The notes beneath the pieces were generated by a model that saw only the letters and a list, made by a program, of their open reading frames with translations, had not been told where the DNA came from and ran no database searches. Source: Membranipora membranacea (lineage: Eukaryota > Bryozoa > Gymnolaemata > Cheilostomatida > Membraniporidae). From it: a stretch of 64,000 bases of DNA. This document shows, piece by piece, positions 1 to 11,481 of the stretch. Made by a program: the position numbers and the translations under genes. The stretch lies in contig OU612071.1 of assembly GCA_914767715.1 (NCBI GenBank), positions 19,960,948 through 20,024,947 on the forward strand, written 5' to 3'. How positions within the stretch are numbered: the first letter of the stretch is position 1; each line of letters starts with the position of its first letter.

Positions 1-111
1 GTTTTTATTGAATTTGTAGACAGAAATCATGTGACAACAGTCAACTTGAACCTATGGAATATTCAAGTTTCTGTATAAAGATTCCACTAAAAGTCAGTTC
101 CATAATTTCAG

Positions 112-3100
112 GGTCTATGTATAAACTCTAGCTGTGTGCTGGGTGATCGAGCCTCTGAGTCTCTACTAGAGGGCGCTCTCTCCGATCACATGATCACTTT
201 CGTCTGGGGATGTGAGAATAATGACGAGGTGACCAGAGATCAGCTCAAGAGTAGGGGTGTACATGGAGTCTGCTACGATGAGTGAGTGTAACTAGTCATG
301 CGTTCATATTCCTGAGCATAACTAGTCTAATATTCCTAATGCTGTTGTGGTGTCGTATTTTAAACATCCTGATAACTGATATATCTGATAATATGCCCCA
401 TTTCGGCATTTCGACAAAGGAGTCGCTTGTCAAAATTTAAGACCATGTTTCCTGAAATATGTATTTGCTGCCTCCTGATGAGCAACCAAAGAAATCGTAA
501 TGCAACAAACTTTGGAGACTGTTGTGTCTAGCCTACGAGTGCCCCTATCATTCTGTACTGTGCGTATTTGTTCAGTATAGCATTGACTGAGGAACTATCA
601 GGCGTATCCTGGCAGGAATTACACGATCATTCTTCTGTTGACGACAAATTCGAGCTGTTTCAAACCACCATCAATGCGCTGTATGATAAACATTGCCCCA
701 TGAGAAATATCAGGGTTCCTTGGGAAAGCCCTGTATCACAACTCCTCTCATAAGAAAGCTGCGCAGGGCAAAGAAGAGAGCTCACAAATTAAACAATCCT
801 ATCAAAACAGCTATCAAAGCAAATCAAGAGCGCCCTACATAAACAAACTAATTCAACCATCAACAAGACACTTCAGGGCTCAAGATCATGGTGGCACAAC
901 ATCAAAAAGCTAACAGGTGAAGAAACAACGCTTTCTAATCCAACATTGATCAATATCGAAGATAGCTGGTTATCAAGCAAGGAAATTCCTGACAAGCTGA
1001 ACAATTACTATCTTGCAGTACACGGGAATTCCATACATGAAATTCCAGACATTCCACCACAAACAGATGACACACCAAAATCTGTCACTGAAGAGGAAAT
1101 CCATACCCTGCTAAGCGGCATCGATACCCATAAGGCCACACACTTGGCAGACTATCCAAGTTGGAATCAAAAAACAACTCTTGGATTTTATGCGAACCAA
1201 TAGCCCACATAATAAACAGTATAATGTCAACACACTGCTTTCCAAAATTGTGGAAGAAATCCGAGATAAGGCCAATCAACAAGGTGAAAAAACCCACCCA
1301 GTTCAAAGATATGAGACCGATCAGCCTCTTATACCATCTTAGCAAAATCGCCGAGAAGGTCGTCGCTAAACATCTATGAAATGACATTCCTCAACTAAGA
1401 CATCAGTATGCCTACACCCCATCCTTAGGTACAACCGGTGCTCTGGTAAAGTTTTCCACAGATGTCTCGTTATATCTCGACAATAAGAACACGATTACTA
1501 CTCAAGCGCTGATGTTAGACTTTAGCAAGGCATTCGACAGAATGCGGCCAGATTATGCCATCACTAAACTATGTCAGCTGAATGTCCAGCCTTCAATCGT
1601 AAATCTTGTAAAGAGCTTTCTCACTGATCGCTCTCAATGTGTTAGGTATCAAGACCACACCTCCAGCTACCAACCCTGTCATATAGGGGTACCACAGGGC
1701 ACTATAATGGGGCCGATCTTGTGGAACACTTTCATAAATGACCTGACTCCAGATGCAGACTTTGTGAAGTATGCTGACGACACCACCATATACACTGCTG
1801 TATCATCAGCAGATGCTCTCGTCAGCAACGCAACAGCACACAAAGCCACTGTATCACTACATAGTAACATACTACAGAAAGCTGCCGACTATGCATCACA
1901 GTGGTGTAATGACAACTTTATGCTACTCAATGCTTCTAAGTCCACAGCTATGAACTTTACACTCCAGAAGTCGATTTCCATTGACCCAGTAACAATCAAC
2001 GGCGCCAATGTGCAAATCGGCAATCACACCAAACTGCTAGGAGTAACATACGATTCTCACATGAAGTTCACTAACCATGTTGACAATGTTATCTCCAAAT
2101 CTCGATCAGCCTACCATGCACTTGTTAATCTAAAGAAAGCAGGTGTCGCTACATCAGGTCTTGTGCTATTTTATCAGGCTCGCATACTGTCAATCATCTC
2201 GTATGCAGCACCGAGCTGGTACCCATATATAGCAAAATATGACAAAGACAAGCTCGAGAGATACCAAAGGCTGTGCTTGTCCATAATTCTTCCCCGATAG
2301 GTTGGCGTTTCTCAAATTAGAGGAACTCAATGTGTATCTAGATATAGTATGCCTCCGGTATGCCAATAAGATCTTAGCTGATGACCATCATATTCTCCAC
2401 TGTTACATACCTGGTCGGCCTAGCAGTCACAGTCGCAGAACTATTCCACCAAAAAGTAGAACTGCACACTTGGGGAAGAATCTGTTCTTTAGATATTTTT
2501 GAATTATTTTCCGTGTAATTTCCTGAGCAGAGAGCAATTTTTTAGATTATTTTATAGAACCATTCTTCCTAGTAATTAACTTCATCTTAATGTCTACACA
2601 TGATCTCATTTGTTTTGACAGAACATTAATCAGTGAAATTAAGTGCATATATAATATAATATAATAATAATTCTCCACTCTATTTGTACAGTATTATGAA
2701 TAAGAAAGGGATGAATATATTCAGAGCGGAGCACGAGGAGAAGCTAAGAAAGTTGATATCAGATCTGTCTGTTAGTCTAGAAGCTTCCAGCAGTCCGACA
2801 CCATCACAGACAGATCAGCATGCCGTGTGTGATCAGGACAGGTATGTATATATATATATATATATCACCCTGGGTGGTCTTTTAGTTAGAATGAGCAATA
2901 AATTACTAAAGCAAATAATCACTACCACATCGCTCAAAGTTATCACTCTCTTGGTCTTTCAATTGGACAAAAATTGCCCTCAAATCGCTCACTCAGAATG
3001 TATATAGTTCCATTAATGAGTGAGCAATTTGTGAGCGAGAGCCTAGCAGGTGTCACTCACTCATTGAGTGAGCAATCAGATTGTGATTTTGATTAGAGTT

Positions 3101-4605
3101 TTAATTGAAAGACCCCCTGTTCGCCTTCATTTGGAATAGCTCCCCTCCAGCGCTTTATAGCCAATTGGGAGTATAGGCAAACTGAATCAAACTCGTGTGG
3201 AGTATATAAATGCCCTAGAGAAGTGAAAGATTTGCAAGAGGAAGAGAGTTTTCCATTTTGCTCATGTTTGAGATAGCTAACATTTAGGTTAGCTATCTCA
3301 ACCATGATTGAGTTTAGCTATCTCAACCATGATTGAGTTTAGTGGCATCAACAATTAAGTTCTCATAATCAATACCCCATCTTTTCTTGTAGTGGCAATG
3401 TTACCCATGGATCAGGATCTTGCAGCTCAATATCGCCTACAGGTGGGGAACCTAAGAAAAGTGCCGTAACGACTGTCTCACTCAGAACTCAGGCTACAGC
3501 GGAATGTAAGTATAGCCGTTGACTTATAACTAGAATAAAAAGTTTTGTTAAACGTAAACATTGATGAGGCAAGCGAAATATACATCTAGATGTGTGTATC
3601 ACTATGATGATGTTATTATTTTGAGACAAAATAAATTGTTAATATCCATCCAATCCACTGTCATGATGATTGGAAATGTTTTGCATCTTTTATATGCAAT
3701 AGTATCCAGTGACCATCATGATAGCTGGTGTGGATGTTTTGTAATACGGTAACTTCTCTGGTGGCTTGAATAACTCAAACAGATAATGATAACCTTGAGG
3801 AGCAAATGTTGGAAGGTTTCTTAGTGCAGCTAGGTTGGAGGTGAATTAATGTCAGCTAGCACTTACTTTTGGTTAGTAGGCTAGTAAAGAAGTTGTGTCA
3901 ATATTAGGCAGCATTGAGTCAGCTATTTCAAGCATGTGCAACATTTTGATCCTTCCCAACCTTTTCATTGAGGGGGCCGCATCCACATATTGCAATTTCC
4001 CTGGGGGCGCAACCTCACCATAAATCAAACATTCATATATGTGTGCAGTATTTCCATCTCTGCAGTGGGGAATTTATTTATTGAAGCTCACTCAAATGCA
4101 ATGGGTGGGAAACTCCAAAATACTGTGACTAGGTGTAGAGCGTTCCTAAGTATTGTACGAACGAGGAATGTAATAAATATAGGGGTGCAAATTGTTTTCG
4201 CTTCTGCGCGATTTTCTCAAACGGGTTGACGACCGCATAAAGTTGGGTTTGAGGCTTTAAGGCAGGGCTGCCCAACCACTGGTTGGGCAGCCCTTCCTTA
4301 AGGGTATACTAAGTACTCTGTGTCACAGCTTTTTGGTTCTTGCAGATTCTGAGAGGTCATTGAATGTAAATGGCAACCCGGTGAAGAGATCATTGTCAGC
4401 TGCCAATGTAGCTCAAAGCTCCCCAGAATTAGCATCACAGGCAAAGACCACACAGAGACATGGCACCCAGACCTCCCAGAGTGTGGCTGGCATAGCAAAC
4501 AAAGCTGTGAACTCTGGTGCTAGCGGTGTGATGTCATCACGCCCTGTAAACAATGTCAAAATGTCACATGTCATCAATGAGGATGAACTGTCAGATTTCT
4601 ACTGA
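112..4605 (+). CDS. GPCPD1-like glycerophosphodiester phosphodiesterase, 3' end
   Basis: This is the C-terminal part of a glycerophosphodiesterase of the GPCPD1 (GDE5) type, which hydrolyses glycerophosphocholine in the cytoplasm. Four exons join in frame: 112-281, 2692-2841, 3393-3505 and 4346-4605, ending in TGA at 4603-4605. They total 693 nt (230 residues), with intron phases 2, 2 and 1. The first exon reads as the last strand and helix of the GDPD TIM barrel (ITFVWG, then GVHGVCYDD). The second holds NIFRAEHEEKLRKL, the usual run out of the domain. The last two exons are Ser/Thr/Asn-rich and look disordered. The 5' exons with the catalytic residues lie left of the window. Intron 1 carries a LINE fragment and intron 3 a hAT-like remnant. 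The family call rests on motif memory; the splice phases agree at every junction. Confidence 0.75.
540..2510 (+). mobile_element. Decayed non-LTR retrotransposon (LINE), RT region
   Basis: A 5'-truncated LINE lies inside intron 1 of the GPCPD1-like gene, in the same orientation. The best frame, 1512-2300, gives the reverse transcriptase palm: LDFSKAFD (first catalytic Asp), GVPQGT, and YADDT encoded at about 1770-1784. The thumb follows, with LLGVTYD. Upstream, 568-753 and 946-1379 carry the linker between endonuclease and RT in several frames. TTPLIRKLRRAKKRAHK appears only after a frame change near 735. The C-terminal tail runs on in another frame at 2302-2502. With stops and shifts between these pieces the element cannot be active. 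The style resembles the CR1/L2/Jockey group of invertebrate LINEs, but the clade is not certain. The 5' and 3' ends are approximate and I saw no clear target-site duplication. Confidence 0.85.
2844..2865. repeat. (TA)n microsatellite
   Basis: A short TA dinucleotide run begins directly after the donor site of the GPCPD1-like exon 2692-2841. Confidence 0.8.
3286..3346. repeat. Short tandem repeat, about 25 bp unit
   Basis: The unit AGCTATCTCAACCATGATTG occurs as two full copies, with a partial one before them, in intron 2 of the GPCPD1-like gene. The same intron also has several related GTGAGCAAT words near 3020-3075. Confidence 0.7.
3940..4302. mobile_element. hAT-like non-autonomous element remnant
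   Basis: The stretch ends in a near-perfect palindrome at about 4265-4298 (GGGCTGCCCAACCA facing its own complement). CAGGGCTGCCCAAC resembles hAT terminal repeats. Further left, CCCAACC and GGGGGCCGCA words near 3956-3980 also recall hAT elements. It lies in intron 3 of the GPCPD1-like gene. The family call rests on motif style only, and the left boundary is a guess. Confidence 0.4.
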
Positions 4606-7148
4606 GTAGGACCACCCAACAAGTTCATGCTAGCTTCAGATACAACCCACTATAATACTAGGACCGCCCACTAGAAGTGCAAAGCTATCACATCAGTGCC
4701 AAACGACCCATTAAAATGGTCCCATCATTTTACTTACACAATCAGGGATCAGGATCTGCTCTATTCTGCACCTTTATCACCTATCAATGCAAATTTTCCA
4801 TACTTTGTGCAAACTATATCTGGAGGGTGGATCTCGTTGATTGGTTGTTTCAAATTCATACCACTCAAGTGTAACAGGCCTAAGTTGTGTTGACTCTTTC
4901 GACCCTCTTCATTTCTCAGGCAACTGCTCAGAAAAACAGTTTATGTATTTCGTCTTCGGAAAGCTTTTATTCCCAACAGAATAGCACTATATAATATTCT
5001 AGGTCTATCACAAGCAGGCTCTTTATAACTCAAAAAGGCCTGACATACTAATTTCCCTCCGTTTTAGGACTATTGAGTTAACCTCTTTACAGCCTGTTTG
5101 ATTTTCTGTCTCAATTATACTCACCTGTTGTACATGCAATGAGCAATGAGCATATTTTTACAACTGGACAAAGGACAACTGGTCGCATTTTTTGGAGATT
5201 GAAAATTACAATATCTTAAGAGAAAGCTTTTATCATTTTTCTGCTCATTTTTTGTGAAGATTATTATTTTATCAGTAATTAGCTTTCATTGTGAACTATC
5301 ATAGTACTGGAAATTATTATAATGCTAATGAAAGTACCACAATCAAATATTTTGTGGCATTCATTCTACTACTCTGCCCGCCTTTACTCTATTTAAGATA
5401 TGTTTTAGGAATAACTGATTCTGTTTTGTAACTTACTCGCGATCAGCATAATTGTTTTATCGAGAATAGTTAAATATTTACTGAGCCGCTTTTGTCCAGT
5501 GCAATTTCTATGGGCTTCAAGGCTAGAAGAAGTAGGAGTTGCCTCCACCGATTGAATGATCTATGACAATTAATATGAGTGAAGAAATTCTCATTTTTTT
5601 CACGTCAAAAGGGTTAGCAAGAGCATTTCAGTTCCTTCAAACCTAACTATGTTGGAACTGTAATTGTTAACCTCTTCCATGTTGAGAGGCAGCTGCCTGC
5701 CGGACGATGGACGTGGAAATTGATGGCTGAAGTAGCTATTCACATTTTTTACACTAGGTTTTCTTGCTGACAAATCTACCCGGCAGCTGGCAGCAAGTAT
5801 GATCTAATTTGAGTCTCGAGCTGTGGGGACAATTTCCCGACAGCACCCTTGTAAAAGAGGAATAACCGGAACGTGATCTAGGCAAACAACGTGATCTAGG
5901 CAAACAACGTGATTGATTTCAACTCTATAGGAGTTGGGTACCGATGTGATTTTTTGAGCGTTCCATGGTCACAGCTCGACCAGATAGAGATGAGATAATT
6001 GACACAACTCACCAGGTTGTGTATGTTTGATATGTAACTCATCCTTCTACTGCTATAAAGAATGCATTATTTTTTACGATGTTATCCGATTAGATAAGAG
6101 AGCAGCTCAATCACCAACTAATCACATAATTCATATTAGCAAACACTATATGAATACTATCTAGTCTCTGAAGTTAGTATCATGTCATGTATAGCAATGG
6201 TGCATAGTTTTGTTTTGGCTCAGCTCCAGTCATGTATCGGAATGCAGTTAATTTTTTATCAGTACTTAATCCTACAATAGGTTTTACCGTTACCATGCTG
6301 ATGTCAGTTTTACTTGTCTGATGTCACCATCAACGTACACTAATTAAGTTAGTATGCATGATTGATTCAACAAGGTAAACAGTTACAGTAAAACTCAGAT
6401 AGCAGGCAGTGATTGCTAGAACTACTACTGACCTATCACCAGGTAAGTTCTTGTTCAGTTTATTGATTGATATTTCTAATTTACAACAGTTTGCTCTTGA
6501 TATGGGCCTTATTAACAGCAAAAGTCAAAATCAAGTTGTAGAATAGTGGAGTTGTCTGCAAGTTGTATGAATTCCATTATGCTCGGGGAAATGAGTAGCC
6601 CTAATGGAAGGAATATTGGTTTAATCGTGTTGGATGAAATGTGAAAAACTTTCCCCCTGTTTCACCATTTCCTGTCACTACTTCCTTTCTCTAACATTTC
6701 CTCTAGTCTCCGCGTTTTTGTGTCAACAGTCTATGGAATATTCTATTTGGGGAAACCCTGATCAAGCTTCCCATTACAAAATCATATTTTGATGTATTAT
6801 AATTTCTTTGTGGATCTCATGCTACTGTTTGCATGAAATGTTGACTCAACATATTATCTATTTGTGCTTTTCTTGTCTTAGTGTACATGTTGTTTACTTA
6901 GCTTTTGTGTCACTGATATCATAACATTCAATTCTTATTCATCATCATGTTTTGTTATACATAAGTACGCATACTTTTTTGCACAGTTTCACATTCAATG
7001 TTTTATGACTTATTCAAGTGTGACATGAAGGAATTTTTTTAGTGAAAAGATCTCTGAATACTCACTGCACAGTGAATACTTAGTTTAGAAGGAACCGATC
7101 ATTACTAGCTGAGTACTTATACTACGAAGCCACAAGTTATCAGGACTG
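4606..7148. other. Intergenic region
   Basis: I see no convincing coding exon between the GPCPD1-like stop and the LRR gene start. The region is AT-rich with only short, low-complexity open frames. It contains a small direct repeat near 5873-5912, where CGTGATCTAGGCAAACAA occurs twice. The 5' end and promoter of the LRR gene should lie in its right part, but no motif stands out. Confidence 0.5.
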
Positions 7149-10100
7149 ATGGCGCTGGCTGACTTCATGAGCAATGCCTCTGCGCTGAAGGAGCAAATCG
7201 GCACTGGTGAGTGTGTGTCTCTTTCTTATCGTATCTAAAATAGATTTCAAACAAGCTATCTTCCTCTTCCTCTTGACTCGGTCCAAAAAAAGCTCTTCTT
7301 CTCTTTGTGGTTAAAGTATCACTTGAAAACTATTTGAAGTAGGCCTCCCTGTTTGAACAGGGATGATGGGAGGGTGCTTGCAATTACAATGTAATAAAAC
7401 TGACATCAATGGCAGGATGAGCACATCTTCACATGTGAGAGGTTGTAAAATACAATTGATGGTGATAGTGAGGCAGCAAAGTTCCTTATTGTTGCCACTG
7501 GCACCAAATTTTCGATTCAAACAAGCAAACTTCCTGGATTACTTTCTAATATTTTTGTATGTATGGATAGACTAAGTCCAAAATTTTTTTCTACTCTTAG
7601 GGGTTGAAGTTTTACTACAATCATATTTGATAAGCTGGCTTTCATGCATTGACAAGGAGTTATCTTGTCCTTAAAAATGGGGAGTGAACTCCGAAATTGA
7701 AATAGGTGGGTGGCCTAATGTTACCTAGCACCAACTTTCAGATGAGATAGGGGTTTATATAAAATAAAAAAGCTGAGTTAATAATAGCTCACCGTTAGTT
7801 TTGCCTTTTCAAGCAAAATGATGAATAAACTACTACTCAGGATGGGTATAGATCAAGTGTGATACTGTTTGGTGTCATTTGGGATTGCTCCCAGACTATC
7901 AGTGTAGTGGAGCTATTCTAAATGCATGCGAGCAAGATCAAACTTGAACTTGGGCAGGTACAAAATTCAGGTCATATGACCATAACATACCTGGTGGTAA
8001 GACCTTAGCCTTAGCCATATTCTTCTGTCAAATTGGATGATAAAATTCTTACATCAGTGATCAGATCAGCGAATCTATCATAGGTACTTACTGTGTAGAC
8101 TTTGTAGGCTGATTTCACTTTCAACCAATCATCTTTGTAACAGGTAATTCAAAACTTTAAGTAAGATTAAGCACCGATAGAAAATAACAGCATTCCAATC
8201 AATTGAACAGAGCTATAAAATGCACAAAACTTTGTTCCGCCTATACAATACGCCGCTTCCCTTGGATGTCAATTCTATTGCTGTTTATCTGGATTAATCC
8301 TTTCGCCTGTCAGGATATCAGGTATGGATCGGATATGAAGGTATGAGGGACTTTCCTTCTAACGATGATTGGAAGATAAGTCCACTTAAACAGAGGACAG
8401 TTAAAGAGCTGGCTAAGAAGGCTGCTAAACATAACATCACTTATCTTAGGTTCCAAGGTCAGTATATTTATCTTTTTTATGTACCAATGCACGGATATTT
8501 ACCAAGACAAGTCAAAATGCTGATTAGTCAGGATGATGGCCTTGCAGTTTAGTGCCCATTTTCGTTATAGCTACATTACCTCAGTTAGGAAGAGATTACT
8601 TCCTAGCAACAGTGTTTAAATGAACTTGTGCAAAGCATAAGTATCGGACACGCTAGGTTACCATATTTTTATTCTTTATAACACATCAATCATTTACAGG
8701 CGAAATACCAGAGAACCTATCAGTTATATTCCCTGCTGTGACTCATCTAAAAGTATCTGATCTCCCATCCACTGATCACAGAGGACAGTCTGTACAGGAA
8801 CAGCTTGAGAGGTGAGGCTATGTATTGGATGGATGCATGGACACCCTTTCTCAAGTGACTTGAGATTTATGTAACATTGGAAGTGACCTGCTCGGCAGAC
8901 ATTTAAAATCTTGAGAGAGAGATGTGATTGTATTTTGATTGTTGGTTGTTTAATTTTAGTATCAGTGGATTAAAGGAGTTGATATCCCTGGATTTACAAG
9001 ATAACAAACTGTCGGCTCTTCCTGATTGGTGAGTTTGAATGTAAGCATGTCTCTCTTATTGAAGTGTGACTTTGTAGCCCTTCAGGGGTACGATAATGGT
9101 CAGATCATTTACTGTGAAAGGAGACAACTTTTGAGTCAGTCTCTCTCTTATACAATTAATACTGGAACTTGGTGGCATCTGCAGTACGGTTATATTATCC
9201 TGATTTTATTCGTAACCGATTTAATCCTACTGGCAAATGAACCCGGGCCAAAGTCAACAATCACAAGATTATGTCTGTAAGAAACAACTCTAAATTTCTG
9301 GAATAACAAGCTGTCATCACTACCGTCCAGGTAAGGTGCATACTGACCTATCATGTTAGTACTTTGAGCTGGCCATCATCTGCGCTCTCTATCTCTCTCT
9401 TGATGATTTTTAATAACACTATTTCCTCAAACAAAACAAAGGTTTATTTTACGACTCACCTCGTGAAAGTTTTGTGATACCAATTTGTGTTTTAAATAAT
9501 TTTAGTTTTGGTTGTCTCAGGAACCTAAAGACTTTAAACATATCTGAGAATCCTTTAGACAGGCTACCAAAAAGGTGAGTTTGGTACTCCATTACAGACC
9601 TAACATACTATTTAACTGTAAGGATCAAACCTGAACTCAGAACTAAACTCTCTCTGAAATTCAAATCGAGTGTCTCGAATCTGCTCTGTTCTGTTTGAGA
9701 AGTTGATATCTACTAAAGACTTTCCGTGCCCATCCTTATTTGTATTAGGCTTCATACATTATGATTCTTGACATACCATTCCCTTTGTCTCAGGGTTCTA
9801 TGACCAGATATTTAAGCCTTTTTGCCAGCATAGAAGCCATTTTGGGTAATATTTCTCAACCTTTGAATGGAAGCGATAGAAGAAACTTTAAGAAATATAT
9901 TCACCAATAAAGTAATTATTTTCTTACTGCAGTTTTGCCGACCTGCAATCCTTGGAGAGGCTGGAAATGCACCGAACAAGTTTTACTAAGTTCCCTTCAG
10001 AAGCTTGCATCTGCCTAAAGCTGAAACACATCTCAATCAAAGATTGCCAGAGGCTGGCTAAACTTAATCGAAGACTTTTGAACCTTGAAGGGCTGCAGAT

Positions 10101-10236
10101 CATGAATACCTCAGGTTGCACTTCTCTGAGCAAACCTCCGAGGGATGTCTGCAACTCTGGAGCTGACAGTGTGAAGAACATTCAGCAGTTCTACATTGAC
10201 CGGGATCAGGCTGCGTGCCAATGTACTCTACTATGA
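7149..10236 (+). CDS. Leucine-rich repeat protein with C-terminal CaaX-like box
   Basis: Six exons join in frame: 7149-7206, 8314-8457, 8700-8811, 8960-9028, 9506-9574 and 9933-10236. They total 756 nt, about 251 residues. There is no signal peptide, so the protein is probably cytoplasmic. An N-terminal region of about 110 residues (GYQVWIGYEG onward) is unrecognised. LRRs follow: LKELISLDLQDNKLSALPD, then LRNLKTLNISENPLDRLP, then more degenerate repeats in the last exon. The last six residues are CQCTLL. CTLL fits a CaaX box with Leu at X, which would favour geranylgeranylation, and the neighbouring Cys could be palmitoylated. The two LRR exons are each exactly 69 nt, phase 2-2. An additional exon-like sequence at 9262-9330 is broken and must be skipped; skipping keeps the frame. 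The start ATG opens a 19-codon first exon, so it is plausible but unproven. Confidence 0.75.
9262..9330 (+). pseudogene. Decayed LRR exon
   Basis: The 69 nt before a good donor (GTAAGG at 9331) read TTLNFWNNKLSSLPS in the LRR frame, aligning with the flanking LRR exons at the Leu, Asn and Pro positions. An in-frame TAA lies at 9278-9280, and no AG sits at the expected acceptor. The nearest AG (9266-9267) keeps phase but makes TGA across the junction and leaves the TAA. All neighbouring LRR exons are phase 2-2, so dropping this unit leaves the protein in frame. A sequencing error or a very odd acceptor is possible but less likely. Confidence 0.65.
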
Positions 10237-11481
10237 TGGGGTAAACCATACGCTACCCTTAAAACATTGCTCCTTTCACAATCATGCTCACTTATTACTT
10301 AATCTAATCAATAGATTGATTTTTATATATACATACATAAAGTTCTGGCATTTTATTTGGCTCATCAATAACAACATAGATTTACTTGTTCATGTACTAT
10401 ATTCCATATAAATATCCGGTTTTCCCGTTCCTGGTAATTTGGCAAACTAATGCAAATTAGATTACTGAGTAATTCTGTAATGGCTTCTTTGGCCGCCTGA
10501 GGTTGCAAATGAGTTTTTGCTACAGTTTACTGAAGTTGACAAGTTTTTAAAGAATTTTGAATAGATACGATATCACAATATGTTAGTAGGTATCTGTTAT
10601 CACGATGATGTGCTTGTTTCCCTTCAAACAGAGTATTTTTCACTCTGGATGAATATGTAACTATGGTCACTTAAATTCATAAAAATCCTGTTTTCACCTG
10701 CCTCTGCTCACTTATCAAGGTGCTATATTCATTGATTCTTTTTTGTCATTATGCAATATAGTTTTTGTTTAAAATAATGTTGCAGTCACTTCATGTTGTA
10801 ATCTACAAACAGTAAGGCAACATTGACTGGACTTGACGGTCATTAGATTGAACCTCTTTTAAGATAATCTGCATATCAAACCATTCAATGGTCAGTAAGT
10901 CAGTAATGTTCTATTTTAATGGATCATAATTTCAGTCCGCTTTAGGGAGAACTTGGTGAATTTTTAGCAATTCACTTCAATTCACTGTACTGTAAAAACC
11001 AAATAAAATACAGTTTATTTGCATCATCGCTTTACAGGCTGCAGCTAAATTTTCCTAGGGGCCTAATACTAGCCTTACCACCACTTATCAATGACGACAA
11101 GGTCATGATATACTGATAAGACAAACATCTTGTTGTTCCCATCACTAGAAGCGCATCAAGCAGTTTAGGTACCATTTCCATCCCTGCAAACAGTAATACG
11201 GAATCTATGAATCTATCAGGGTGAGTATTTGCCGATCACTCATACATTTTGAAGAGTGCATTCTTAGCTGTTATATTAGGTAATAGTGACTTGAACGTGC
11301 AAAACAGCTTGACATAAGAAAAATAATTGTGAAAGTAGAGAGCAGGTAAGAGCGTACCTGTTGATCGTTATTTCAGTGAAAAATTTGTCTAAATGATGAT
11401 CTAAGTAGAAGAAATCTAGTTCTAGATTGTAGTACAAATTAATTGTATGTCTATACATCATTGTGCTCTTCTCCTGAACAG
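10237..11481. other. Intergenic region
   Basis: AT-rich spacer between the LRR gene and the collagen-pentraxin gene. No exon with good splice sites or family similarity is visible. The promoter and 5' UTR of the downstream gene should lie in the right part; an AG directly precedes its ATG at 11482, so an upstream untranslated exon is possible. Confidence 0.5.
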
